Shown here in pieces: positions 15,442 through 22,691 of a stretch of 23,433 nucleotides of DNA. Each line of letters starts with the position of its first letter. Position 1 is the first letter of the stretch. Origin of the DNA: an uncultured Collinsella sp. GTDB lineage: Bacteria; Actinomycetota; Coriobacteriia; Coriobacteriales; Coriobacteriaceae. The translations under genes were made by a program, and so were the position numbers. The stretch lies in NCBI GenBank assembly GCA_900554645.1, contig USIE01000019.1, forward strand, positions 1-23,433, in the 5' to 3' direction. Under the pieces are notes generated by a model. That model made no database searches, had not been told where the DNA came from, and saw nothing but the letters and a program-made list of their open reading frames with translations.

Positions 15442-16206
15442 CTAGTGGCAGCCGCAGCCTTCGTGCCCGTCATGGTCGTGGTGACCGTGGCAGCCGCAGG
15501 ACTCGCCATGCTCGTGGATGTGCTCGTGATCATGTCCATGGCAGTCGCAGGTGGCCTCGCCGTTCTGTGCGAGCGTGCCGGCAATGAGGGCCTCGACGCA
15601 GGCATCGCAGCTGCCCTGGGCGCCCGCATAGACCGTGATGCCGGCTTGGGCAAGCGCGTTGATAGCGCCGCCGCCGATACCGCCGCAAATGAGCGTGTCA
15701 ACGCCACCGTTGGCAAGCAGGCCCGCCAAGGCGCCGTGGCCGGTGCCGCCGGTGCCTACGACCTGCTCGTTGAGCACCTTGCCATCCTGGATGTCGTAGA
15801 TCTTGAACTGCTCGCTGCGGCCAAAGTGCATAAAGATGTTGCCGTTGTCGTACGTCGTTGCCACCCTCATGGTGTCGACCTCCTTTGCTGGCCATGCGGC
15901 CGTTGTCGTGGTGATGGGGGAGTATGCGATATTGCCGCCCTCGATAACGAGCGCCCGTCCGTTGACCAGCGCATCGGCCACCTTGCGATGCGCGCGGCTG
16001 CAAATGGCCGCCACCGTTGCGCGGGCGATGCCCATCTGCTGGGCGACCGCCTCTTGGTTGAGACCCTCCAGGTCGCACAGGCGCAGCACCTCAAGCTCGT
16101 CGACGGTCATGTCGATGGCATCACCGCTGGCCAGGCCATCGGGGGTAAAGCCGCGGTATTCGGGGATGATCCCGACGCGGCGCAGTTTTTCGCGTCTTCC
16201 TGCCAT
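15442..16206 (-). CDS. DUF134–NifX fusion: HTH regulator with iron-molybdenum cofactor binding-type domain
   Basis: A 254-residue two-domain protein. Residues about 1-95 are a DUF134 domain: MAGRREKLRRVG, then a helix-turn-helix like sigma region 4 (LCDLEGLNQEAVAQQMGI, ARATVAAICSRAHRKVADAL). Residues 113-215 are a dinitrogenase iron-molybdenum cofactor (NifX/NifB-C) domain with FGRSEQFKIYDI, GGIGGGAINAL and GAQGSCDACV. The last 45 or so residues are a His/Cys-rich tail with repeated HGHDH and CGCH units, likely to bind metal. Such proteins occur in anaerobes, usually without nitrogenase; their cofactor and function are not established. The start ATG at 16206 has GGAG at 5 nt; an upstream ATG at 16236 has no site. 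A strong Shine-Dalgarno and ATG inside the gene (15886-15868) could also produce the NifX part alone. It is divergent from thyA and probably autoregulated through palindromes in the spacer. Confidence 0.85.
   Translation of the reverse strand: MAGRREKLRRVGIIPEYRGFTPDGLASGDAIDMTVDELEVLRLCDLEGLNQEAVAQQMGIARATVAAICSRAHRKVADALVNGRALVIEGGNIAYSPITTTTAAWPAKEVDTMRVATTYDNGNIFMHFGRSEQFKIYDIQDGKVLNEQVVGTGGTGHGALAGLLANGGVDTLICGGIGGGAINALAQAGITVYAGAQGSCDACVEALIAGTLAQNGEATCDCHGHDHEHIHEHGESCGCHGHHDHDGHEGCGCH
15868..15886 (-). promoter_or_regulatory. Internal ribosome binding site and start codon in the DUF134–NifX gene
   Basis: On the minus strand AAAGGAGGT (15886-15878) lies 7 nt before ATG (15870-15868), in frame with the fusion at residue 113 and exactly at the start of the NifX domain (MRVATTYDNG). 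Initiation here would make a separate 142-residue NifX protein. Confidence 0.6.
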
Positions 16207-16220
16207 GCACACTCCAAATC

Positions 16221-16232
16221 TGACATATGTCA
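16221..16232. promoter_or_regulatory. Palindromic operator 1 (TGACATATGTCA)
   Basis: A perfect 12-bp palindrome just upstream of the DUF134–NifX start, overlapping the predicted transcription start of that gene. A near-identical copy lies with its centre 53 bp away. Confidence 0.65.
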
Positions 16233-16237
16233 ACAAT

Positions 16238-16265
16238 AGAATAGCGAACGTGCGGATTTGCGCAA
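16238..16265 (-). promoter_or_regulatory. Promoter of the DUF134–NifX gene
   Basis: On the minus strand a -35-like TTGCGC (16265-16260) and -10-like TATTCT (16243-16238) are separated by 16 bp. Transcription would start near 16231, inside operator 1. Operator 2 lies just upstream of the -35. Confidence 0.5.
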
Positions 16266-16272
16266 GGAATTT

Positions 16273-16286
16273 CTGGCATATGTCAG
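16273..16286. promoter_or_regulatory. Palindromic operator 2 (CTGGCATATGTCAG)
   Basis: A 14-bp palindrome with one mismatch pair, sharing the core CATATGTCA with operator 1. It lies between the divergent DUF134–NifX and thyA genes, upstream of the regulator's promoter. Confidence 0.6.
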
Positions 16287-16332
16287 AAAATGAGGGCTTA
16301 TGTTTGGGCTGTGGGGCCGCGCGCGCCTGGGC

Positions 16333-16338
16333 TACAAT
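16333..16338 (+). promoter_or_regulatory. Candidate -10 box for thyA–folA
   Basis: TACAAT (16333-16338) lies 35 nt before the thyA start. No good -35 box is seen at the normal distance, so an activator or a weak promoter is possible. Confidence 0.4.
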
Positions 16339-16372
16339 AAATCTCGCTTATAGGCGACTGACAGGAGGGTCA

Positions 16373-17221
16373 ATGAGCAAAGCTGATCAACAGTTTGTAA
16401 CCATGTGCCGCGATATCTTGGACCATGGCACCACCACCGAGGGCCAAAAGGTCCGCCCGGTGTGGGAGGACGGCACCCCTGCCTATACCATTAAAAACTT
16501 TGGTGTCACGGCGCGCTATGATCTGCGCGAGGAGTTCCCCGCGCTCACCCTGCGTCGTACGGCGCTTAAGTCTGCCATGGACGAGATTCTGTGGATCTAT
16601 CAAAAGAAGTCCAATAACGTGCATGACCTCAACAGCCATATCTGGGATGAGTGGGCCGATGAGACCGGTTCCATCGGTAAAGCCTACGGCTATCAGATTG
16701 GTCAGAAGAGCCATTACGCCGAGGGCGACTTCGACCAGATGGACCGTGTACTGTACGACCTTAAGCACACGCCGTATAGTCGCCGCATTATGACCAATAC
16801 GTACGTGTTTAGCGATCTGTCCGAGATGTACCTTTATCCATGCGCCTATAGCGTGACCTATAACGTGACGCAGCGTCCTCAGGACGACAAGCCGACGCTC
16901 AACATGATTCTCAACCAGCGCAGCCAGGACATTTTGGCCGCGAACAACTGGAACGTGTGCCAGTACGCCATTTTGCTGATGATGGTCGCGCAGTCGGTCG
17001 ATATGATTCCCGGTGAGCTGCTGCACGTGATCGCCGACGCCCATATCTATGATCGTCATGTCGATATCGTCCGCGAGCTTATCGAGCGTCCGCAGTTTGC
17101 GGCACCCAAGGTAACGCTCAACCCCGATGTGCATGACTTCTATGCGTTTACGACCGATGACCTGATCGTCGAGGGCTATGAGCACGGCCCTCAGGTCAAG
17201 AACATCCCCATTGCGGTGTAG
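16373..17221 (+). CDS. thyA: Thymidylate synthase
   Basis: A 282-residue enzyme that methylates dUMP to dTMP using methylenetetrahydrofolate, releasing dihydrofolate. The catalytic Cys157 sits in YLYPCAYSVTY. The substrate-binding QRSQDILAANNWNVCQY, the HIWDEWADETGSIGKAYGYQ segment and the H-x-YDRHVDIVRELIERPQF end are all present. The sequence resembles the Bacillus subtilis/phage phi3T ThyA branch more than the E. coli type. The start ATG 16373 is set by AGGAGGGT (16363-16370); a reading from 15803 would run through the divergent regulator and is rejected. folA starts 9 nt after the stop, so the product dihydrofolate is recycled by the next gene of the same operon. Confidence 0.95.
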   Translation: MSKADQQFVTMCRDILDHGTTTEGQKVRPVWEDGTPAYTIKNFGVTARYDLREEFPALTLRRTALKSAMDEILWIYQKKSNNVHDLNSHIWDEWADETGSIGKAYGYQIGQKSHYAEGDFDQMDRVLYDLKHTPYSRRIMTNTYVFSDLSEMYLYPCAYSVTYNVTQRPQDDKPTLNMILNQRSQDILAANNWNVCQYAILLMMVAQSVDMIPGELLHVIADAHIYDRHVDIVRELIERPQFAAPKVTLNPDVHDFYAFTTDDLIVEGYEHGPQVKNIPIAV

Positions 17222-17230
17222 GTGACGCGC

Positions 17231-17749
17231 ATGACGTGTAAGCTTTCTGCCATCGTCGCCGTGTGTGACGACTGGGGTATTGGCTGCGAGGGCGATATGG
17301 TGGTGTCCAATCGCGCCGATATGCGCCATTTTGTGGCCTGCACCAAGGGCTGCCCGGTTATCATGGGACGCAAGACGCTGCTGAGTTTTCCCGGCGGGCG
17401 TCCTCTCAAGAATCGCCGTAATATCGTGCTCACCCGCGACGAGAGCTTTGCTGCCGAGGGCGTCGACGTGGTGCATGGCGTTGACGAAGCGCTCGCTGCG
17501 GTTGCCGATGAGCCCGTTGCCTGGGTGATCGGTGGCGGCGATGTCTATCGGCAGTTTTTGCCGTACTGCGTGGAGGCCGAGGTCACTCATAACCACTGCG
17601 TCCATCCCGTGGACACGTACTTTCCCGACTTGGACGCCGATCCCGCGTGGGAGATTGCGCAGCGTAGCGAGGTCGCGACGATTGCCGCCGGTGAGGGTGA
17701 CGAGGGCGTCGATTATGAGTTCGTGACGTATCATCGCGTTGAGGCGTAA
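17231..17749 (+). CDS. folA: Dihydrofolate reductase
   Basis: A 172-residue enzyme that reduces dihydrofolate to tetrahydrofolate with NADPH. AIVAVCDDWGIGCEGDM is the front motif. The catalytic acid is Asp30 in NRADMRHF. The cofactor region has VIMGRKTLLSFPGGRPL and NIVLTRD, and WVIGGGDVYRQFLPY is near the C-terminal third. The Pro-Trp pair of E. coli DHFR (residues 21-22) is Val-Val here (24-25). The start ATG 17231 has AGGTGA (17220-17225) at 5 nt, made partly from the thyA stop codon; a GTG at 17222 would add three residues. It follows thyA in one operon and is the target class of trimethoprim. Confidence 0.93.
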   Translation: MTCKLSAIVAVCDDWGIGCEGDMVVSNRADMRHFVACTKGCPVIMGRKTLLSFPGGRPLKNRRNIVLTRDESFAAEGVDVVHGVDEALAAVADEPVAWVIGGGDVYRQFLPYCVEAEVTHNHCVHPVDTYFPDLDADPAWEIAQRSEVATIAAGEGDEGVDYEFVTYHRVEA

Positions 17750-17791
17750 ATCGTCTGGCGTGAACGGTATCATCGGGTTGATTGAATGCAT

Positions 17792-17820
17792 GGGGCGGCG
17801 CTTAGCGTCGCCTCGTTTGG
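17792..17820 (+). terminator. Probable terminator after folA
   Basis: A 10-bp stem, GGGGCGGCGC (17792-17801) with GCGTCGCCTC (17805-17814) including two G-T pairs and a TTA loop, is followed by the weak T-run GTTTGGT. It lies 43 nt after the folA stop. Confidence 0.6.
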
Positions 17821-17858
17821 TATAGATGTGCTGTAAAGAAGGGTGCGGGCTGGCTGCT

Positions 17859-18773
17859 ATGACTGATGCCGTTGAGGTTCTGCGAATTGATTCGCTCGAT
17901 GACGAGCGGCTCGATGCCTATGTGCGACTGACCGAGCGTGAGCTTCGCTGCGTGCTGGAGCCGCAGAAGGGCATTTTTATCGCTGAGAGTGCCAAGGTCA
18001 TCGAGCGTGCGGTTCGCGCCGGATATGAGCCGGTGAGCTTTCTTTTGGGCGAGCGCTGGCTCGACCAGATGATGCCGCTGTTTGACCAGCTTGTCGTGCG
18101 CGAGGGAGCGGGTCCGGTTCCCGTGTTCGTGGCCTCCATGGAGCTCATGGAGCAGTTGACGGGCTTTAACGTGACGCGTGGTGCGCTCGCGGCGTTCCGT
18201 CGCCCGCGTCAGATTCCGGTTGATGAGTTCTTGGGCGGTGTCGTCGAGGCGGCGGGGGATCGTCCGGTGCGTGTGTGCGTGCTTGAGGGTATTGTCGATC
18301 ACACCAATGTTGGCGCTATTTTCCGCTCGGCTGCCGCATTGAACGTTGACGGTATTTTGGTCAGCCCGACGTGCTGCGACCCGCTGTACCGTCGCTCGGC
18401 CCGCGTGAGCATGGGCACCGTGTTTCAGGTGCCGTGGACGCGCATTGGCAGCGAGGCTCGTGTGTGGCCGCATGATGGTCTGAGCGCGTTGCACGATGCC
18501 GGTTTTTCGTGTGCCGCTATGGCGTTGACGGACGATTCCGTATCGCTGGACGATCCCGTGCTGCAGGAGATTGACCGCTTGGCAATCTTTATGGGTACCG
18601 AGGGTGCCGGCTTGGGCGCCAAGACCATTGCCGGCTGTGACCACGCGGTGCGCATTCCGATGGCGCACGGGGTCGATTCGCTTAACGTGGCCGCGGCGAG
18701 CGCCGTCGCCTTTTGGCAGCTGTGCCCGCACGTGAGCAATGAGTATCACTACCAGCCGGGTTTGTATCACTAG
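17859..18773 (+). CDS. TrmH/SpoU-family RNA 2'-O-methyltransferase
   Basis: A 304-residue methyltransferase of the knotted SPOUT class that places a 2'-O-methyl on tRNA or rRNA. The N-terminal third is an L30e-like RNA-binding domain (VRLTERELRCVLEPQKGIFI). The three SpoU motifs are NVGAIFRSAAALNVDG (from residue 150), IFMGTEGAGLG (GTEG from 246) and DSLNVAAASAVAFW (from 273). Which nucleotide it modifies cannot be told; RlmB, TrmH and thiostrepton-resistance-type enzymes share the fold. The start is uncertain: ATG 17859 was chosen because the extra 11 residues from ATG 17826 are Cys-rich and unlike the family, but neither site has a clear Shine-Dalgarno. Confidence 0.88.
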   Translation: MTDAVEVLRIDSLDDERLDAYVRLTERELRCVLEPQKGIFIAESAKVIERAVRAGYEPVSFLLGERWLDQMMPLFDQLVVREGAGPVPVFVASMELMEQLTGFNVTRGALAAFRRPRQIPVDEFLGGVVEAAGDRPVRVCVLEGIVDHTNVGAIFRSAAALNVDGILVSPTCCDPLYRRSARVSMGTVFQVPWTRIGSEARVWPHDGLSALHDAGFSCAAMALTDDSVSLDDPVLQEIDRLAIFMGTEGAGLGAKTIAGCDHAVRIPMAHGVDSLNVAAASAVAFWQLCPHVSNEYHYQPGLYH

Positions 18774-18807
18774 GCAGATATTTCGCACCTGGCTCTGATT
18801 CGGGGTG

Positions 18808-18836
18808 TTTCGGTCGACGCCAGTCGGTGCTAAGCT
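18808..18836 (+). promoter_or_regulatory. Candidate promoter of the MATE gene
   Basis: TTTCGG (18808-18813) and TAAGCT (18831-18836) are 17 bp apart, and TGC before the -10 gives an extended -10. The match to consensus is modest. Confidence 0.3.
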
Positions 18837-18898
18837 GATATTGGCTTTGGTCTTAAATTGCCGTTTTGCTGTTTGACGTATGCGTGTGGGGAGGGCGT

Positions 18899-20248
18899 GT
18901 GGCTAAGAAATCTACGGCGATCGATGTAACGCAAGGTGTCATTTGGCAGCAATTGCTGTCGCTGTGCGTTCCCATCTTTTTTAGTTCGTTTTTTCAGCAG
19001 GCCTACACGCTTATCGGTACGTATATCGTCGGCCAGTTTGGCGGCAAGCTCGCGCTGGGTGGCATTCAAGCCACGATGGTGCTCACCGAGCTCTGCATTG
19101 GCTTTTGCGTTGGCGTCGGCGCCGGCTGCGCGGTCATTACCGGTCAGTATTTTGGCCAGCACGATGATGAACGACTGAGTCGTTCGGTTCACACGGCCAT
19201 GACGCTCGCGCTGGTGGGCGGTATCGTCTTCTCCATTCTCGGCATAGTGTTCGTTGAGCCCATGCTGGTGCTTATGAACACGCCGCATGAACTATTGGCC
19301 GAGGGCGTGGCCTATGCTCGCTGTTATTTTGCCGCGATGGTTGCGGCACTGCTGCTAAATATGGGAACCGCACTGCTGCGTGCCGTGGGCGACACGCGCG
19401 GGCCCGCCGTGATCATTGCCTCTGGCTGCCTTGTTAACGTGGTGCTGGATATCATCTTTGTCGCTGTGTTGCATATGGAGGCGCTGGGCTGCGGCATCGC
19501 AGTGGCGCTGACCATTTGCTCCAATGCAACGATGATCGTGTTGCGCATGATGCGCGCTCCGGGCGCATGGCGTCTTTCGCTGTCTAAGCTCGGTATCGAT
19601 CGCGGTATTTGCAAGAGTATGATCTCGTGTGGTCTGCCACTCGGTTTTCAATCGGCTGCCTATTCGATCTCGAACGTGCTGATCCAGGTGTCGGTTAATT
19701 CGTTTGGCGCCGATGTCACGACTGCTTGGGGTCTATCTGGGCGCCTGGATGGCATTATCTGGATGGTGACCGAGGCGCTCGGCGTATCGATCACTACGTT
19801 CTCGGCGCAGAACTTTGGCGCGCGCAACTACGAGCGCATGCGCAAGGGCTACCATACGTCGCTCGTGCTGTCGTTTATGCTCATTGGTGGCCTGTCTGCC
19901 GTGCTGCTGGTGTTCTCGGGCCCGCTGTCGCGTTTGTTTGTCGACGATGCTTCGATTTCGGCGTACACCACGACTATCCTCCATTTCATTGCGCCGTTCT
20001 ATGCGATTTTCTCGATTATCGAGAACGCCTCGGGTTCCATCCGCGGCGCCGGCGTGAGTTTGCAGCCTATGCTGCTCACCATCTTTGGCACCGTCGTACT
20101 CAGAGTGATTTGGTTGTTTGCGATCATGCCCTTCGATCCGTCGCTCGAGCATCTACTGCTGGTCTACCCCGTAACCTGGCTCATCACCGCAACCATGTTC
20201 ACCATCTACCACCACAGCGGCAACTGGCTAGGTCGCGCCACTGCCTAG
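18899..20248 (+). CDS. MATE-family multidrug efflux transporter
   Basis: A 449-residue integral membrane protein with about 12 hydrophobic segments, of the multidrug and toxin extrusion family (NorM/DinF-like), which exports cationic compounds using a Na+ or H+ gradient. The first half starts VIWQQLLSLCVPIFFSSFFQ with AYTLIGTYIVGQFGG. A repeat-like second half starts near GICKSMISCGLPLGFQSAAY with TTAWGLSGRLDG and the SITTFSAQNFGARNYERM loop. The start GTG 18899 has GGGAGG (18889-18894) 4 nt upstream; a TTG at 18866 would add 11 residues with no site. It is flanked by long spacers, so it is probably monocistronic. The substrate cannot be assigned. Confidence 0.9.
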   Translation: MAKKSTAIDVTQGVIWQQLLSLCVPIFFSSFFQQAYTLIGTYIVGQFGGKLALGGIQATMVLTELCIGFCVGVGAGCAVITGQYFGQHDDERLSRSVHTAMTLALVGGIVFSILGIVFVEPMLVLMNTPHELLAEGVAYARCYFAAMVAALLLNMGTALLRAVGDTRGPAVIIASGCLVNVVLDIIFVAVLHMEALGCGIAVALTICSNATMIVLRMMRAPGAWRLSLSKLGIDRGICKSMISCGLPLGFQSAAYSISNVLIQVSVNSFGADVTTAWGLSGRLDGIIWMVTEALGVSITTFSAQNFGARNYERMRKGYHTSLVLSFMLIGGLSAVLLVFSGPLSRLFVDDASISAYTTTILHFIAPFYAIFSIIENASGSIRGAGVSLQPMLLTIFGTVVLRVIWLFAIMPFDPSLEHLLLVYPVTWLITATMFTIYHHSGNWLGRATA

Positions 20249-20271
20249 CTCATCCGTCGGATACCCCTGAT

Positions 20272-20340
20272 AAGTTGCGGTGAAATAGTTCCTGAAAAGC
20301 CCTTGCGGACCGTCAAACAAGTACTATTCCACCGCAACTT
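20272..20340. repeat. Inverted-repeat element (18-bp arms) after the MATE gene
   Basis: The left arm AAGTTGCGGTGAAATAGT (20272-20289) and the right arm ACTATTCCACCGCAACTT (20323-20340) are inverse complements with one mismatch, separated by 33 nt. It lies between the stops of two convergent genes (the MATE gene and the btuR pseudogene). It has no terminal T-run, so it may be a short dispersed palindromic element rather than, or as well as, a terminator. Confidence 0.7.
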
Positions 20341-20377
20341 CCTTATGAGCTGTAGGTGTTGGCGGAAAACGAATCAA

Positions 20378-20625
20378 TTAGTATTCGATGCCCTGACGGG
20401 CTAGGAGGCCTTCGTCGAAGTAGTGTTTGACGGGTCGCATTTCGGTGACCAGGTCCGCGAGGTCTGCGAGGGGCAGCAGGCCGCGGCCGGTTAGCACGAG
20501 CTCCGTGGTGGCGGGCTTTATCGCAATCAGTTCCTCGACATCCTCTCGCGCCCCAAAGCAGCGTTCGTCTTGCCCTTGCCGTCTCCCGTATAGATTTGAA
20601 CCTTGCCGACTTACAGTGATGCCAT
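20378..20625 (-). pseudogene. Degraded cob(I)alamin adenosyltransferase (BtuR/CobO) gene
   Basis: A remnant of the ATP:corrinoid adenosyltransferase, normally about 170-200 residues. On the minus strand the Shine-Dalgarno AAAGGA (20636-20631) and ATG (20625) survive, but TAA at 20613-20611 stops translation after four codons. The same frame then reads KVQIYTGDGKGKTNAALG, the family's P-loop, and soon ends at another stop. In another frame the family's C-terminal end continues: ELVLTGRGLLPLADLADLV, then VKHYFDEGLLARQGIEY and the stop at 20378. Around 90-100 central residues are missing, with the junction near 20533-20550. So there is an early stop, a large internal deletion and a frameshift; no working enzyme can be made from this copy. 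Confidence 0.8.
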
Positions 20626-20717
20626 CTCTGTCCTTTCGTGCCCGGCGTCGGTTTATCGTCGCTCGGGTTGGGTATTCTAGAAACTATTATCAACCCCAGT
20701 AGATGGAGTTCAAGCAG

Positions 20718-22610
20718 ATGGAGATGGATGACAACAAGCGTAGACGGAATATGATCCTCTACGTGCTCATCGCCTTCGTCGTCTACCTCGTGCTCTCGAC
20801 CGTTCTGTTCCCCAACATCGGTCACACGCAGCAGATTACGGAGACCGATTACTCGACGTTTGTGAAAGCGCTCGACAAGAAGAGCGTCGAAAAGGTCGAG
20901 TACAACACCGACGACTATACGATTTATTACACCAAGAAGGGCGAGGATGAGAACATCGCCTATAAGACGACCGGTGTGCCGAACGATGCGGGCTTTACCG
21001 ATCGCGTGCTTGAGTCTGGCGCTTCGCTGGAGTCGGTCGTTCCCGATAAGAGCTCGGGTTTGATGACCTACTACCTGCTCACACTCATTCTTCCCATGGC
21101 GATTTTCTTCCTCATCGGTTGGTGGCTCAACCGCCGCATGAAGAAGGCCATGGGTGATGACGGTCCTTCGATGAACTTTGGCGGCGGTGGCTTTGGCGGC
21201 GGTGGACTGGGCAAGTCCGGCGCGCGCGTGATCGCCTCCAAGGACGTGGGCGTGACCTTTAAGGATGTCGCCGGCCAGGAAGAGGCCAAGGAGTCCCTCA
21301 AGGAGGTCGTCGACTTTCTGGAGAAGCCCCAACGCTACGAGGAGATTGGCGCCAAGCTGCCGCGCGGTGCTCTCCTTGTTGGCCCTCCGGGTACCGGTAA
21401 GACCCTGCTAGCCAAGGCTGTTGCCGGCGAGGCTGGTGTTCCGTTCTTTAGCATTTCGGGTTCTGAGTTCGTCGAGATGTTCGTCGGCCGTGGCGCCGCC
21501 AAGGTGCGCGACCTGTTTAAGCAGGCCAAGGAAAAGGCCCCGTGCATTGTGTTTATCGACGAGATCGATACCATCGGCAAAAAGCGTGACGGTGGCGGCT
21601 TTAGCGGCAACGACGAGCGCGAGCAGACGCTCAACCAGTTGCTGACCGAGATGGATGGCTTCGATAACCACAAGGGTATCGTTGTCCTCGCTGCCACCAA
21701 CCGTCCCGACAGCCTCGATCCGGCCCTGCTGCGCCCCGGTCGTTTTGACCGCCGCATCCCCGTTGAGCTGCCCGATCTGACCGGCCGCAAAAACATCCTC
21801 GAGCTGCATGCCAAGAGCGTGAAGACCGAGCCGCCGCTCGACCTGACCGCGATTGCCCGCGCCACGCCCGGTGCCTCGGGCGCCGACCTGGCCAATATCA
21901 TCAACGAGGGCGCCCTGCGCGCCGTTCGCGAGGGTCGCAAGCGTGCAACCCAGGACGACTTCGAGGAGTCGGTGGAGGTCGTCATTGCCGGCCAACAGCG
22001 TAAGTCCACGGTGCTGTCCGACCACGAGAAGCAGGTCGTTTCTTATCACGAGATCGGCCATGCCATCGTTGCCGCTCGCCAGAAGGGCTCTGCGCCGGTC
22101 ACGAAGATCACCATCGTGCCGCGCACGAGCGGTGCTCTTGGTTATACCATGCAGGTCGAGGAGGACGAGCGCTTTCTGACGACGCGCCAGGAGGTCTTGG
22201 ACAAGCTCGCTGTCTATTGCGGTGGCCGCGCAGCCGAGGAGCTCATCTTTGGAGAGATGACGACCGGCGCCGCCAACGACATCGAGCAGGCCACCAAGCT
22301 CGCCCGTAATATGGTGACGCGTTTTGGTATGTCCGACGAGTTTGGCATGATGGCGCTCGGTACCGTGCAGAACGCGTATCTCAATCAGGACACGTCGCTC
22401 ACCTGCGCCCCCGGTACGGCCGAGCGCGTGGACGCGATTGTCGCCAAGCTGATCGAGGATGCGCACGACCGCGCTTTGCAGATTCTGAAGGAGAACAAGT
22501 TTAAGCTCCACGAGCTGGCTCGTTATCTGTATAAGAAGGAGACCATCACGGGCGAGGAGTTCATGAACCTCCTCACGCGCGAGAATCCGCTGATTCCCAA
22601 GCAGCAGTAA
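20718..22610 (+). CDS. ftsH: ATP-dependent zinc metalloprotease FtsH
   Basis: A 630-residue membrane-anchored AAA+ protease that degrades misfolded membrane proteins and some regulators. The N terminus has one membrane helix ([20 protein letters not shown]), an external domain, and a second helix ([18 protein letters not shown]). A Gly-rich linker precedes the ATPase with GPPGTGKT (residues 222-229), FIDEIDT (Asp281, Glu282) and the second region of homology [20 protein letters not shown]. The protease zinc site is HEIGH (444-448), with the third ligand Asp likely in [12 protein letters not shown]. The start chosen is ATG 20718 because GGAG (20705-20708) lies 9 nt upstream; ATG 20703 adds five residues but has no binding site. 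The length is close to the family norm. Confidence 0.95.
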   Translation: MEMDDNKRRRNMILYVLIAFVVYLVLSTVLFPNIGHTQQITETDYSTFVKALDKKSVEKVEYNTDDYTIYYTKKGEDENIAYKTTGVPNDAGFTDRVLESGASLESVVPDKSSGLMTYYLLTLILPMAIFFLIGWWLNRRMKKAMGDDGPSMNFGGGGFGGGGLGKSGARVIASKDVGVTFKDVAGQEEAKESLKEVVDFLEKPQRYEEIGAKLPRGALLVGPPGTGKTLLAKAVAGEAGVPFFSISGSEFVEMFVGRGAAKVRDLFKQAKEKAPCIVFIDEIDTIGKKRDGGGFSGNDEREQTLNQLLTEMDGFDNHKGIVVLAATNRPDSLDPALLRPGRFDRRIPVELPDLTGRKNILELHAKSVKTEPPLDLTAIARATPGASGADLANIINEGALRAVREGRKRATQDDFEESVEVVIAGQQRKSTVLSDHEKQVVSYHEIGHAIVAARQKGSAPVTKITIVPRTSGALGYTMQVEEDERFLTTRQEVLDKLAVYCGGRAAEELIFGEMTTGAANDIEQATKLARNMVTRFGMSDEFGMMALGTVQNAYLNQDTSLTCAPGTAERVDAIVAKLIEDAHDRALQILKENKFKLHELARYLYKKETITGEEFMNLLTRENPLIPKQQ

Positions 22611-22637
22611 AGCCGCGGCCGAGCCAGTAAACGCCGA

Positions 22638-22674
22638 CGCCCCATTTGAGCAGCTTTCTCAAATGGGGCGTTTT
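22638..22674 (+). terminator. Rho-independent terminator after ftsH
   Basis: A perfect 13-bp stem, CGCCCCATTTGAG (22638-22650) with CTCAAATGGGGCG (22658-22670), has a 7-nt loop and is followed by TTTTG. It ends only 18 nt before the DUF523 start, so that gene is either reached by read-through or has a promoter inside this region that I cannot see. Confidence 0.9.
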
Positions 22675-22691
22675 GCTTGAGAGGGATGGAA

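Noticed and set aside
15340..16239. A plus-strand frame of 299 codons opposite the DUF134–NifX gene
   Set aside because: The minus-strand protein has clear DUF134 and NifX motifs; the plus-strand reading starts within the ffh terminator and lacks a binding site.
15803..16372. An N-terminal extension of ThyA
   Set aside because: It would run through the divergent regulator and its operators; AGGAGGGT marks ATG 16373.
16370..17791. A 473-codon minus-strand frame opposite thyA and folA
   Set aside because: It covers two well-identified plus-strand enzymes and has no family features.
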